Below are positions 35,830-48,021 of a DNA stretch of 64,000 bases, one piece after another (position 1 is the first letter of the stretch; every line of letters starts with the position of its first letter). The stretch covers positions 6,634,001 to 6,698,000 of the forward strand of contig JBANAY010000004.1 in the NCBI GenBank assembly GCA_037952775.1, written 5' to 3'. The notes under the pieces were generated by a model, which saw only the letters and a list, made by a program, of their open reading frames with translations, ran no database searches and was not told the DNA's origin. The stretch is from Clonostachys chloroleuca. Lineage: Eukaryota > Ascomycota > Sordariomycetes > Hypocreales > Bionectriaceae. The translations under genes and the position numbers were made by a program.

Positions 35830-38199
35830 GAAGAACTATTTTAATAAAGCTTCCTAAAGATAGCTAAAAGAATTCAGTTCCTTCTTTATAGGTTTAAATA
35901 TTAGTTTCTTTGCTCTAGCTTTTTTTACAGCCTTATTTATATCTTCTAGTATAATCTTCTTATTCTTAACTGACTTTTATAGTATTATCTTTTATACTTA
36001 GAGTAGCTTTACTATTATATTATATCAGGGGACTTCTTTATAAAGCTAGCCAGCTTAAATAATAAATTAAAATTAGAAAATTCTTTTATTTTTTTTAATT
36101 TTTATTCTTTTAAAAAGAAAATAAAGTTCTTTTTTTTAAGCTTAATACTCTAGCTTAAGCTACTTTAATAATACTAAACTCTTTTGTTTCTCTAAATAAA
36201 AAGAGTAATAAAAATATAAAGAGATTTTTAGTATTTTTTATAAAGCTTTTAGTAACTAGTAATAAGAATATTAATATAGTATAAAATAGTAAAAAAAATA
36301 TATAAAATAGAAAAATAAAAAAAAATTAAATAGTTTAAATAGATTTATATATTTTACATAGTTATAAATAGCTTAAATAAATAGAGAAATAGAATAGTCT
36401 TTATAGAAAGCCTTTTCTCTATATATTCTAATTATATATAATATATTTAAAAATAAATACTATAGTACTTTATTATATAAGTATATTCTCTCTATTATTT
36501 ACTAAATATAATCTAGTTTTAATAGCTATATTATATTACTTTAAATTTTAATTCTTAATTTATTTATTTATATAAGTTTAAAAAGTATAGAATTCAGTTT
36601 AGCTTTTATTATTATATTTACTAGATTATTATTACTATAAATTTATTATATTTTTTATAATTTTATAATATTTATATAATTAATATAATACTATAAATAA
36701 ATAATAAGCTTTTAATAAAATATTAATAATTAGAAATAAAGTATAATTTTATATAAAAAACTATAAGTTTTTAAGATTTAATAAAAAGCTTAATTAGTTA
36801 TATTATTAATATAAAAATATAAAAATAGTAAACTTATATATAATAGAATTTAATATATTAATAATAATCTATTTATAATTTTATAATAAGCTTTTAAAAA
36901 GAATACTAAATAACTTTCTAATTAGCTAGAAGAAATATAATTTATAGTTTATTTTAATTTAAATTAATAAAAAGAATAAATAAAAAGTTTAAAAAGTTTT
37001 AAAAGTTAGAATTAAATAGTAAAACTATAATAAATATATTAAAATTCTCTTATAATAAATTGATTATAATAAGCTAATATAGAAACTATTAAAAAATATA
37101 AAAAATACTAAAGCTTTAAATAAATTTAAAGCTTAATATAGAAATATTAAAATAGTTACTAAATAGTAATAATTTTATAAAAAATAATATAAAAACCAAT
37201 TTAATATTTTATAAAATAATTACAAATATAAAAAAGAGTTTAATAGTTAAAGAGAGATAATATTATAAACTAAAGCTTAATATATTAATTTAGCTTTACT
37301 AAAGTTATTTAAAACTATATATAAATCTATAGTTAAAACTCTATTAGTTATATATAAGCTCTCTATAAGAGTTTTATTAGATCTCTTTAGCTATATATAG
37401 AATTTTAAATCTCTTTTTCTTCTTTCTTTCTTAGCTTAGAATAAACTATTATTAATACTCTCTTTTACTGCTAAAAAAGCTAAGACTAGCCTGTAATAAT
37501 ATCTATAGGTTTCTATTACTATAAGTTTTTTTATTAACTACTAACTTGTATTATAACTAGAATAGGCTTACTATCTTTTATTTAGAATAAAGAGCCTATA
37601 TTAATAGCAAAGCTAAGTAAATGGTTTTAAGTAATTTGTTTAGAGAGAGCTAAAGAGAACAAGGGTTTAGTCTACGCTATAGTCACTTCTACTTTCAGAG
37701 ATCGAAGTTAATCTCAAAATCTAGTTCATTGCAAGCCTATATATGGACGAGAGTTAATAGAAAGATCGTAACTATAGCCACGATCAAGCGATACAACGAA
37801 GCCCAGTCCGCCTTTTGCATGCTTTCCATGCTGCAAGAACTTTAAGCGGTTAATGACCAAATTTAAGTTCATACGCATCTAAGCGTCTAAGACATAAGAG
37901 CAAGGCTACTGTTAGTTCTCTTCAAACACGGATGGATAAAATAGCTTAAGAAAAATCTTACTTTTCTCTAGCACTTAAATTACACACTTATAGGATCCTT
38001 CTCGTCTTTCGTAGAACTCCAATTTCTTTCTCAGGGTGGTATCCCTAATGCTTGATATCTCTTACGAGTCTCTAAGTAGCGGATCGTAGTTCGGTCAAAT
38101 CAACTCAGAGTTATAACAGTCGCTTCCTAGGCTCATCGTGTTATTGCTCTATTCGGCAAGTGAGGGCACCGTGGCTCTAAATCGGCCCTACCAGGCTCT
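35830..38199. other. Very AT-rich block, then normal spacer
   Basis: 36.0-37.45 kb is among the most AT-rich parts of the window and has no readable motif. It is presumably another RIPped repeat. From about 37.6 kb composition abruptly becomes normal, which marks the edge of the NLR island. No gene is supported in 37.6-38.2 kb. Confidence 0.45.
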
Positions 38200-38307
38200 A
38201 TTATACCAAACGTAATCGTCGTCATTGTCAGGATTCGTCTAATTTCCCCATACATTATACCAAACGTAATCGTCGTCATTGTCAGGATTCGTATAATTTC
38301 CCCATAC
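38200..38307. repeat. 54-bp perfect-period tandem duplication
   Basis: Two head-to-tail 54-bp copies (38200-38253 and 38254-38307) differing at one base (GTCTAAT versus GTATAAT). The period is a multiple of three, and on the minus strand one frame reads an 18-residue acidic unit (TNPDNDDDYVWYN core) twice, the second broken by TAG from that one base. It lies 53 bp beyond the stop codon of the NLR gene, on its coding strand. Confidence 0.85.
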
Positions 38308-38359
38308 CTGTATCAGAATGAAATATCAGGTTTACTCTGCGTTTCTCACGGATTAACTC

Positions 38360-41300
38360 TTAAAGTAGCTTCAAGTTGACAACACATAGCCATAAAGCAA
38401 CAGTAACGCCAACTATGATCATATGGAGGTATGATTTGGAGTCTAAAGAGACTATCCATCCACGTAGGCCAAAGCCTCTGCGGTAGATTCCGATTCGATC
38501 GTTCATAGAGACAGTGTCGGGTAGAGTAAAGTTTTGAAATAGTTCAAACTCTTTCTTATTCTCATTGTAGGTCAAAGGAACACACCTTTTTGGAGAGATG
38601 TGTATAGCAACGTAAGTGAAACCTGGTAGGCGTGGTGACAAAGAGAGCTTGATAAAGATGCAGGCTGAAGGAGGAAGAGAGCGCTGGAGCCCGCAACGTC
38701 GTAGCTTCCGATCGAACAGAGGACGAGAGCGTGTCCTTAAAGCAACGTTCCATATTATCCCACTCAAGGTCTGAGGGACAAAAAACCGAGTGATTAACTT
38801 CCCACGAACACGGAATCCTAGTGTGCCATTCATAAATCGGCTATTCTCCCCAAGTTGCAAACTGGTATCAAGCGGACCCAGTGCACGATACATCGGCATG
38901 GGGAACTCGGCGCCTGACTGCAGTAGAATCTGGATAATGTCGAGATAGTAACGAACGGGATCGTCTGTTTGGTAATTTTTATTACCGGATATTCCATCGA
39001 ATTCCCCATCGTTATATGAATATCGGTCGTATCTGTCCTTCAACATTTTGAGGAATGCTTTGTCTTTGTCGAATTCATTATCAAATGGACCAAATAACTT
39101 TTCGTTTCGCCTAATATCCGCTCCTCTAACAGCTGCCAACAAGGCATTGCCAAACCAGCCATGCAGCTGCGCGTTAGGATCCACCCCAAGTTCCGGATCA
39201 AGCAGGAAACGACAAAACCTGACATTTCCGTGGAATGCTGCACATGCTAGTGCACTTCCAGGGCCTTCGCTAAATGTAAGCGCGGGATCAGCTCCTATGT
39301 CGATTAAAAGCTCCCAATGCTCTTCAGCCGAACCTCCAGCCACAAGGTCGTCCATATATTGATGTCGGTTTCTTGCTATAGTGCAGAGACAGTTTGAGAA
39401 TCCATTGTTAAAGTTGGGGTCAGCACCTGCGTCTAGAAGGAGATCCAAAATCTCAAATTTCTCATCAGGCGTACGGACATGTTCCGGAAGCCAATGATAG
39501 ATTCGAGACCTTTTATAACTATCAGAAATCGCGGCACTAAGGGGACAAATGGTCTTATTGCCGAGGTTAGCATCAGCTTCTGCGTCAAGCAGAATTTGGA
39601 CCTTTTCTTCACTGCCATCAATGACGGCAGCAACCAATGCCGTGCTCAATACGCCGTCATTGACGAGGAAGTTGACATCGGCTCCAGCATCCAGTAGCAT
39701 TTCCAGGAAGATGGAATTGTCATTACCCCATGCAGCCTGGATGAGAGGTGTCATTTTCCCATCATGGATGTTTGGGTCGGCACCTTCGTCAAGCAGACTT
39801 TGCGCCAGCTCAACCTCAGTTTCGGTATCCAGATATCCACATCCACAAGCCGCGGCGGCGAGTGCCGTCGGACCATAGTCCAGATCAAAAACTGGCCCAG
39901 TCTCTACAACTTGGTTGATGTCTACCCCCATCTCGATCAACATGTCTACAGCGGCCCAAGAACCATATCCCGCGGCTTCCGTCAGTGCACTTCCCCTTTC
40001 GTCGCAGATATTTACATCGGCACCTGCTTCAATGCACTTTTCAATCCACTCGACGTCGCCACCACGAATAGCGCCTCTAATGGCGTGATGAAGGTTCCCA
40101 AATTTTGCCCCGTGTTGCTCCAGGATCGAGGCTTTGTTAAATCGGGAATCCATAAGTGCGTGGTCAAGTGCCGTGCAGCCATGCGCATCTTTCCAATTTA
40201 CATCAACTTGGTAGTCCAGTAGGAGGCGCGTAACGGGAGGATCACCTGTCGGTCTCCAGTCGGCTATTTGGATCGGAGTTTGGCTGCATAACGTGTGCCT
40301 ACCGCTGTAATAACACCGGAACTCATGTGCCATATGAATATTAGCACCAGCTTCGATCAAAACAGGTATCGTAGACACACCATTTCGAGAGCAGGCCTGC
40401 ATCAACGGATTCGGAGTTCCACCATTTAGATTCGCACCTTTGTCAAGAAGTAAGCGACACAAATCCGCGTGGCCTTCACCTGCTGCCAATCCAAGGGGGG
40501 ACACATTGTCCCTGTTGCAAGCGTTCAGGTCGAGCTCGGTGTCAGCCTCGCACCATTCCCTGAGAACTTGGGTCAACCCGAAGTAGCAAACCGCAAAGAG
40601 TGCGCACGATTCAGGCCGCAAAGGACTATAGCCATTGGAATATCTCACCCGCGCCCACTTAAAGGCCCAGTTCTGATATGTTTCGCTGCTCCTGTGTGCA
40701 GAGCCTAGAAAATGGAGGAGCGGTTGGCAATTTACTGCCTGTGCGGGGGTGTGTTCAAGAAACTGTTTCATCAACTCTGGCCAATTCTCGCCAGCAAATC
40801 GATCAAACGTGTGATTCCATCCAATCGAGAGGTCACAGATAGCCTTGACATACTTGATGCAAGCTAACGCCGTGTTCTGGTATGGTTGGAGTTGGTCAAC
40901 AAGCGCCGTCTCAACATACTCGATGGCTGACAAGTGGCAAAACCGCCATACACTTCGCACCTCATCGCTCCATTCAACTCTCTCCATTTCTAACCTCAAG
41001 AAATTGTGGCATAAGTTATGGATATCTGTCTCTGTAAGGGTATCTGCAAAGTCGAATAATTCATTGCCATCGTCGGGATTGATTTTGATGGCAGTCGAAA
41101 GCTGTTCTGTGGATAAGGGATAAGGGGCACATAGAACCCAGCAAATAGCGCGTTTAGCCAATTGGCCCTCCATGCCATCTTGGCTTAGGATCATCTGCCA
41201 AATCTCCCAATAAGCGTCTGCAAGAGTTCTTGGAAGTTTGCCTAGCCGCTCCTCAATAAAGCTTCTGTTCCAGGACTTGAGCCGTCTAAGTTGCTGTACT

Positions 41301-42970
41301 TGCAGAGCTGCCCACTGAAACATACCTTGGCTCATCTGGAACAGGGTCGACGTAACTTTGCACTGGAGATCCGCCTCTAAGCTGCTCCAGCGGCAGTCTC
41401 GCGCAAGTTCTTCCTTGAGGAAACGTTCAATGTCATTTTGATTATCCGTTGCCTGGATCTCTATGACCGTATTCGACTTGAAATGCCTGATAATGTCTGC
41501 CTCCTTCCGACTGGAAATAAATATGCTTAAATTTGGCTGTTGGTTCATTAAATGGCTAAAACAGTCCATAAAATGGCTTCTCTCGTCCGGGTCGCATTCG
41601 TCAAGCGCATCTAGGATGATGGTCGTATTACTGTACGAAGAGATGAGCCTTGACAGTATCTCTTGACACATCTTGACGCCCAAGGTCAAGGCTCGCTCCC
41701 TTATTCGAGCCGCCAGATCCTTGATCTCTTGATGAATTTCTTGTGTACGCTGAGATGGGGATGCAAGTTGGCGGATCAAACTCGAGAGGACTGATGCCGG
41801 TTGGCTTCGATCTTTCTCGTCTCTCTTGCAGTAGAAGTATGCAAATCCTTCTGACTCGGACAGCTGTTCTCCAATGTAATCAATGACCCGAGAAGTCAAA
41901 AACGTCTTTCCAGCGCCAGCTATACATTAGTCTGTTAGCGATCTTCACTTGCTTGCTGTCAGGTGCTACTTACGTATTCCATATAGCAAGGTGATAGATG
42001 ACGTTCCAGGGGCTTGCCATTGCTGGAATTCGCTGCTTTGTAGGATCCATTCTCCAGTATCTGGAGTTCGCCTATCCTGAATCTCGATGTGGTGGCCTGT
42101 GAATGGAACCGTCGAGATTTTTTCCAACATGTTGGTTCGTTCGTAAGATTGCATGCTAATAAAGATCTTATCAAGAATTGAATAGACTTCTGGGAAATAG
42201 CGTTGTATGTCCTCGGAAACCTGGACAGTGAGACAATTATCACACCTTTGTGCCTGCTCCCTGAGTTTTCCCCAGCGATCTTGAAGTTGCTCTAATACTC
42301 TCTTGGAATCGTCAGGCTTCAAAAGAGCACTGCTTACTCGGTGAATGGTATGTTTCCGCAGCTGGGAACAACAGAAGGACAAGCCCTCCAGCAAGGCGAT
42401 GTATAACTCGACAATATCTTGACGCAAGTAATGCAGTAGTTCCTGGCCAAAGCTGTCTTTGGCCTGAGTCTCGAGATATATCTTCTCAAACACTTTGCCG
42501 TGGTGCACCAGGCGGGCTGTCTCTTCTAAAATGGTTATGACATACCCCATCTGTTCGCGTTCTGCGATGAAAGACTGACGAATGGCAAATTTAGTTAGCT
42601 GCTTCAAAGTAAATGGCAGTTAGTAGATAGGTCATACCTGAAGAATGAAACGAAAGGCAGCCCATGGCAGAGCAGCGTGGACTGGGTCGAAATTCACGGC
42701 GGTGTCGCCAACCGCCTTGAACTTATCCAGCCAGTCAATAACTTTAGAAAATGCACGTCGCACATTGACCTTGCGTGAGCCGATGTCGATTATCCATCCC
42801 TTGCCCTCGCTCTGTGCTTGCTTCGCCCTCGACAAAGCAATAATGCTGTCAATGTCATTTGAGGGGCATCCCGACGTCTGCTCTTGTCGGAGGCTGTCGA
42901 GTTTCTTTTGTGTGTCCGGAGACAATTTAGCGAAGGCTGCTTGCCAACAACTGGCAGCGTTTGGAGTCAT
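38360..42970 (-). CDS. NLR: DUF7708-like + NACHT + ankyrin repeats + novel TM-ending C-terminus
   Basis: Three exons, 42970-42638, 42598-41974 and 41919-38360, encode 1505 residues. Intron 1 is 39 nt (GTATGA, CTAAC, CAG; a 36-nt version with an AAG acceptor is possible), intron 2 is 54 nt (GTAAGT...TAG). Intron 2 splits the P-loop, and only the spliced form gives GIPGAGKT (residues 318-325). Residues about 60-111 end in [16 protein letters not shown], typical of the DUF7708 region found before fungal NACHT domains. Walker B is ILDALDECD (about 423-430) and a sensor SIFISSRKE follows. A winged-helix region spans about 560-660. About a dozen ankyrin repeats fill 756-1328. Residues 1329-1505 match nothing I know and finish with a hydrophobic helix (1483-1503). 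Fungal NLRs sense non-self and can trigger cell death. I place the start at the first in-frame ATG. No stops or RIP damage. Confidence 0.85.
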
Positions 42971-44313
42971 AATGATCAAAAGGGCTCGCTGCACCTTCTT
43001 GGGGCCAGACTTAACGCCAGAAGAAATACAGATGCAACAGAGACGGAATATGAAGCTACTCTACGAACAAGGTAAAGGCAGGAAACTTCAAAATTTTGTA
43101 TTGCTTGCCCAGATGCTCAGGTGCAGCTGTGTTGCAGGTTATTGTGCCACATGGTGGTCGATGATTGGTCTATGCATGCGCCCAGAATGAGGGGACTCCA
43201 ATCAATGGATGCATAAGAGGGAACTTTCGTTCACCTATGTCATTGCTTGTGGCTACGCCCAATTCATCTTCATGTCAGATGCAACGGTGGCATAGAGTGC
43301 CACTATGCCTCCAGCGGGCTATCAATGTTTTGGTTGAGTAGATAACACCATTTGTTGGCTTCATTGTAGTGAATGAAGCAGACCCCATCTACTCAATTTG
43401 TGCAAATCCAGTAATTGAGGAGGACAGCAGTCGCTAAGTCAACAGTGTGCATGCAGCCACAGAGTGTGCAAATGGTTCGGACACCCCTTGCTCCATGAAA
43501 TCACATCATGGGAGCAGGGGTGATCAGATCTTCGATCAAGGTGGAGAACGCACTTACAATAGAGGCACACAGATTTAAATCTAGAGTATTTCACTGTTAA
43601 GCTCGAAGCTGTATATATTCAAGTCAATGCGTTTGTTTCAATTTACCAGAAAATGTAGATGGGAGAGTCTCGCCTAGCCCTGCCTTTGTCTCAGCTATCG
43701 ATGTCGTTATTCGAGTCAGTGGGCACTGCGACATTGGTGACTCAAATGACCATGCAGTCTCACTCCAAAATAGCCTGGTGATTACCTAGAAAATCTACAT
43801 GTGGTCCCTGTTCATTCTCGGTTGGTATCCACGTGGCGCCAGGCCGTGTCAGTTAGAGTTAATCTGTACCAATTTTTCCAAATCAATAGATCTGATCAGG
43901 CATCCTCACTCAAGCCAGGATTCGAGTCAGCAGCCTGACAGCTGAGGACTGTGCCAGAAGTCTTTGAACACCGCCAGCCATCCTCTGCGGAGGCAAATAC
44001 GCATCTCGGACCCTTTGCTCTATCGTAACTCACCATACCGAGGCTGAAAGGACAGAGCCTCAAATATGTTTTCCTTTGCACGTTGAGGCAATCAACTTGA
44101 TCTCCTCACTTCCTCACTACCCTATAACCTGTCAACAAACTCTGATTACAACATTCGCAGCATAACAAGGTATAATTGCAAATGCTTCTATGTTAAGATT
44201 TAGAGGGAAAGGAAAGAGTTTAGCTTCTTCTTTCATTTTTCCATTCACAAAGTATATAGTATCCTGCTATAGATTTAGATGCTTTAAATATAGGTTTTAA
44301 TTAAAGGCGAACC
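42971..44313. other. NLR upstream region
   Basis: Balanced composition with no supported gene. It contains a nested hairpin at 43334-43396 and probably the NLR promoter, although I see no clear TATA box. Long frames on the plus strand over the NLR exons (for example 42645-43190) are shadows. AT content climbs from about 44.2 kb into the RIPped repeat. Confidence 0.45.
43334..43396. repeat. Nested inverted repeat upstream of NLR
   Basis: Outer arms TTGAGTAGAT (43334-43343) and ATCTACTCAA (43387-43396) enclose inner arms GCTTCATT (43358-43365) and AATGAAGC (43372-43379). All arms are perfect. It could fold into a hairpin with a bulged middle. It lies about 360 bp upstream of the NLR start codon. 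It might be a small MITE remnant or a regulatory structure. Confidence 0.55.
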
Positions 44314-46741
44314 CCTATTAGTAATTCTATAATAGTTCCTAGTAGGATCTATTAAAATTTAGTAGGAGAATTTTTATACTATTAAAAGGTAGGGGGTAGG
44401 ATCTATTACTAAGGATCTATTAATCTATTAATTAGAAATTTAGATTACCCTATAAAAAATATCTATTTACTTAGTATTTAACTAATATTTCTAATATTCC
44501 TATTAGGAATATTATTTACCTAATATCTTAGTAAGGCTTTAATTAAAAGCCTAGTTAAACCAGACCTTATTAAGATCCTTATCTATATTATTTACTACTT
44601 TTAAAACTTACTCTATTAATATATTTAATCTTAATACTATATAATCTATAGTATTATACTAAATATAATAGAGCTATTTATCTATCTTATATAATATCTA
44701 TTTATTATCTATAAGTAGTATTAATATACTTATATTAGTAAAAAAGTAGAATTTTACCTCTGAGCTTAATATCTATTATTTATATTAACCTAGAGAAAGG
44801 AAATTAAAATAGCTATATAAGCTATTAATAGACTTATTTAGAATTAAGAGGAACTATACTACTATCTACTACTAATATATATTATAGAGCTAGTATTATA
44901 TATCTCTCTACTTATAACTAATAGCTTATAATACTAGATATATTAGTATATACCCTATATAGAGTAAGGGATATATATCTATCTATAGAAAAAGTATAAT
45001 TAGAATAGTAGCTAGTAGAAGAGTAGTAATATTAGGAAGAAAGTAGTAGAGGTTTATAATTAGCTATAGATAAGCAGTATATATTACTAGTAGTTCTTTC
45101 CTTAAAGAGCTAGAAGTAGCTAGTTCTAAGTTAATATAGCTAGAGAGATTATTAGTCCTATTAATAATCTATAGTCTAAGTTAGCTATAGAAAAAGTATA
45201 GGAGCTCTTTAAGGAGGAGGTAGCTAAGGAGGTATAAGAGATATAGATAATAATTTAAGTTAGGAATAACTAGTTTAAATCTAATAAATAGTTTAAGTTT
45301 ATTAGCTAAGTAATATATTTATAGAGGCTATCTATTACTAAGCTCTATAATATAAAATAGAATATCTAGAAGGAGGAAATAGTACTATAATTAGTATAAA
45401 AGGTAATAGGATATATATTTAACTAGATATAGGTAACTATAATAGCTACTAAAGTAGATAAAACTATATTATTTAAAATAGCCTAAACTACTTTAGAAAG
45501 AAAGCTAAATTAACTATTTAATAGTAGAATAGAGGAGGGTATATAGAAGTAGTATAGTAGTATATTCTAATAGCTACTATATATTATATATTATATAGAT
45601 AAAATAGCTAATAATAAGTAATTACTCTTTATCTTTATACTAGTATAAGATAATTATTAGAATTAATTTATAGAGACTATATCTAGTAAGTCTAGGTAGT
45701 AGAATAATTAATCTAGTTAGAATAAATAGGATCTATACCTTACTATAATAATTAGCTAGTTTAATTATATACTAAAGGGAGATATATACTAAAATATACT
45801 AGTAAATAGTTTAGCTATTATAAATATCTAGGAAGATAGAGAGTAGGAATCTATACTTAACTATATATAAATCTACTTAGCTATTATTAAAGTAGTATAA
45901 ATACTTATACTATACTAATTATACTATAAGCAGAAGATATAAATAACCTAGTACTTATAAGTATTAGATATAGATAATATATATAAAAAGACAGAGAGTA
46001 TATTCTATATACTATACTCTAAGATAGTATAGTTTATAATATAAGTATATAGAGGGCCTATAGCTAAGCTAATACTACTAAACTAAATATTTAAAATATA
46101 AGTATATAGAATAAATATCTAATATAATATACTAGGTAGTAGTAGTATTAAGTAGTTAGATAACTATATAAGCTATTAGATAATCTAGTTCTAAGTATTA
46201 TAGCTAGTAGAGATACTATATATACTTATATAAGAAGTAGAGAAGCTACTTAGAGTACTTATACTAAACTTAATAGATATAGTAGATAGACTCCCTAAGA
46301 TTAAGTAGGAGTAAATTAAGAATAACTAATAGAATAATATAATTAGATACTTATTCCTATAGGACTAGTATAATATATAGCTATAGATAGGGGATAGCTA
46401 GATATTTAAATAGCTTATATAGTTTATACTACTCTAGAAGATATAGATTAATATAAATACTAATAATAAAGAATATCTACTTAAATAGAGTACTATTTAT
46501 TAATATACTAATATACTACTATAGTTCTAAGAGTAGATATTCTTACTAATATATATACTATTAATATTAGTATATATAATAGAAATTAGTAGGATATAGA
46601 TATAGAATATAGCTAATAGTAAGCTCTATAATATCTTCTATAGCTAGGGTATAATATTCTTTATAATAGTATATTATAAGAATATCTAAATTAGTAGTTA
46701 TAGTAAAATAATCTACTGCTATCTACTATATATAGTTAGTT
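44314..46741 (+). pseudogene. Heavily RIPped telomere-linked-helicase-like coding repeat, copy 1
   Basis: A 2.4-kb TA-rich stretch whose plus-strand frame, read through many TAG/TAA stops, keeps a protein-like order: a SWAMHL-like segment near 45.3 kb (better seen in copy 2), LLYIIYYIDKIANNK near 45.6 kb, VYRGPIAKLILLN near 46.0 kb, LRVLILNLIDIVDRLPK near 46.3 kb, and EYIFLLMHMLL leading to NIANSKLYNIFYS near 46.5-46.6 kb. This resembles the long region that precedes the helicase part in fungal telomere-linked RecQ-like proteins (often annotated DUF3505 or telomere-associated helicase). No helicase motifs are inside the window copy. The call is from pattern memory. The first 1.14 kb is repeated downstream without any indel (offset exactly 2427 bp). 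Confidence 0.45.
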
Positions 46742-47878
46742 CTATTAGTAATTCCACGACGGTTCCTAGTAGGATCCGTTGAAATTTGGTGGGAGAATTT
46801 TCGCGCTACTAAAAGGTAGGGGGTAGGATCTGTTGCTAAGGATCTGTTGATCTATTGGTTAGAAATTTGGATTACCCCACAAAAAATATCTATTTACCCA
46901 GTATTTAACTGATATTTCTGATATTCCCGCTAGGAATATTATTCACCCGATATCTCGGTGAGGCCTCAACCAAAAGCCTAGTTAAACCAGGCCTTATCGA
47001 GATCCTTACCTATACTATCTACTGCCTTTGAAACCTGCTCTATTAATATATTTAACCTTAATACTATATAATCTATAGTATTATACTGAATATAATGGAG
47101 CCATTTATCCATCTTATACAATATCCATTTGTTATCTGCAAGCAGTACCAATATGCTTGTATTAGTAAAGAGGTGGAATCTTACCTCCGAGCTTAATATC
47201 TATTATTTATATTAACCCAGAGAAAGGAAATTAAGACAGCTATACAAGCTATCGATGGACTTATTCAGGATTAAGAGGAACTACGCTGCTATCCACTACT
47301 AATATATATTGCAGAGCCAGTACTATATATCTCTCCGCCTATAACCGATAGCCTACAATGCTAGATGTATCAGTATATCGCCTGTACAGAGCGAGGGATA
47401 TATGCCTATCTACAGAAGGAGCATAATTGGAATAGCAGCTGGCAGAAGGGTGGTAATATCAGGAAGAAAGTAGCAGAGGCTCGTGATTAGCTGTGGACAA
47501 GCGGTATACATTGCTAGCGGTTCTTTCCTCGAAGGGCTGGAAGCGGCTGGTTCCGAGTTAATACAGCTGGAGAGACTGCTAGTCCTGTTAATAATCTACA
47601 GTCTAAGTCGGCTATGGAAAGAGTGCAGGAGCTCTTCGAGGAGGAGGTAGCTAAGGAGGTATAAGAGATACAGATGATAATTCAAGTCGGGGATGACCGG
47701 CTTGAATCTAATGGATGGCTTGAGTTTATTAGCTGGGCAATGCATCTACAGGGGCTATCTATTACTAAGCTCTACAGTACAAGACAGGATATCCAGGAGG
47801 AGGAGACAGTACTGTAGTCAGTATGGAAAGTGATGGAGTATGTGCTTAACTAGGCACGGGCAACTGCGATAGCCGCTT
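46742..47878 (+). pseudogene. Same repeat, copy 2, only lightly mutated
   Basis: Colinear with 44315-45451 at a constant offset of 2427 bp over about 1.14 kb. Where the two differ, copy 2 nearly always has C or G and copy 1 T or A. Copy 2 therefore approximates the pre-RIP sequence. One frame near 47.7 kb reads VGDDRLESNGWLEFISWAM and, after a few TAG stops, VWKVMEYVL, consistent with the N-terminal part of the same protein. It ends abruptly about 40 bp before the assembly gap, and the bases between are unrelated to copy 1. Confidence 0.6.
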
Positions 47879-47917
47879 GTCACACGAGTATGGAAGTCGT
47901 TCTTTAACCTTAGCAAT

Positions 47918-48017
47918 NNNNNNNNNNNNNNNNNNNNNNNNNNNNNNNNNNNNNNNNNNNNNNNNNNNNNNNNNNNNNNNNNNNNNNNNNNNNNNNNNNN
48001 NNNNNNNNNNNNNNNNN
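47918..48017. other. Assembly gap (100 N)
   Basis: A run of exactly 100 N, the conventional placeholder for a scaffold join of unknown size. The true distance and sequence between the repeat and the HET gene are unknown. Confidence 0.98.
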
Positions 48018-48021
48018 ATGG

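Noticed and set aside
42645..43190. 181-codon plus-strand frame
   Set aside because: Mostly antisense to NLR exon 1 and intron 1, with no motif; a shadow of a real gene.
43905..43975. B-box-like GACTCGAATCCTGG on the minus strand, suggesting a tRNA or SINE
   Set aside because: No A-box at the correct distance and acceptor arms do not pair.
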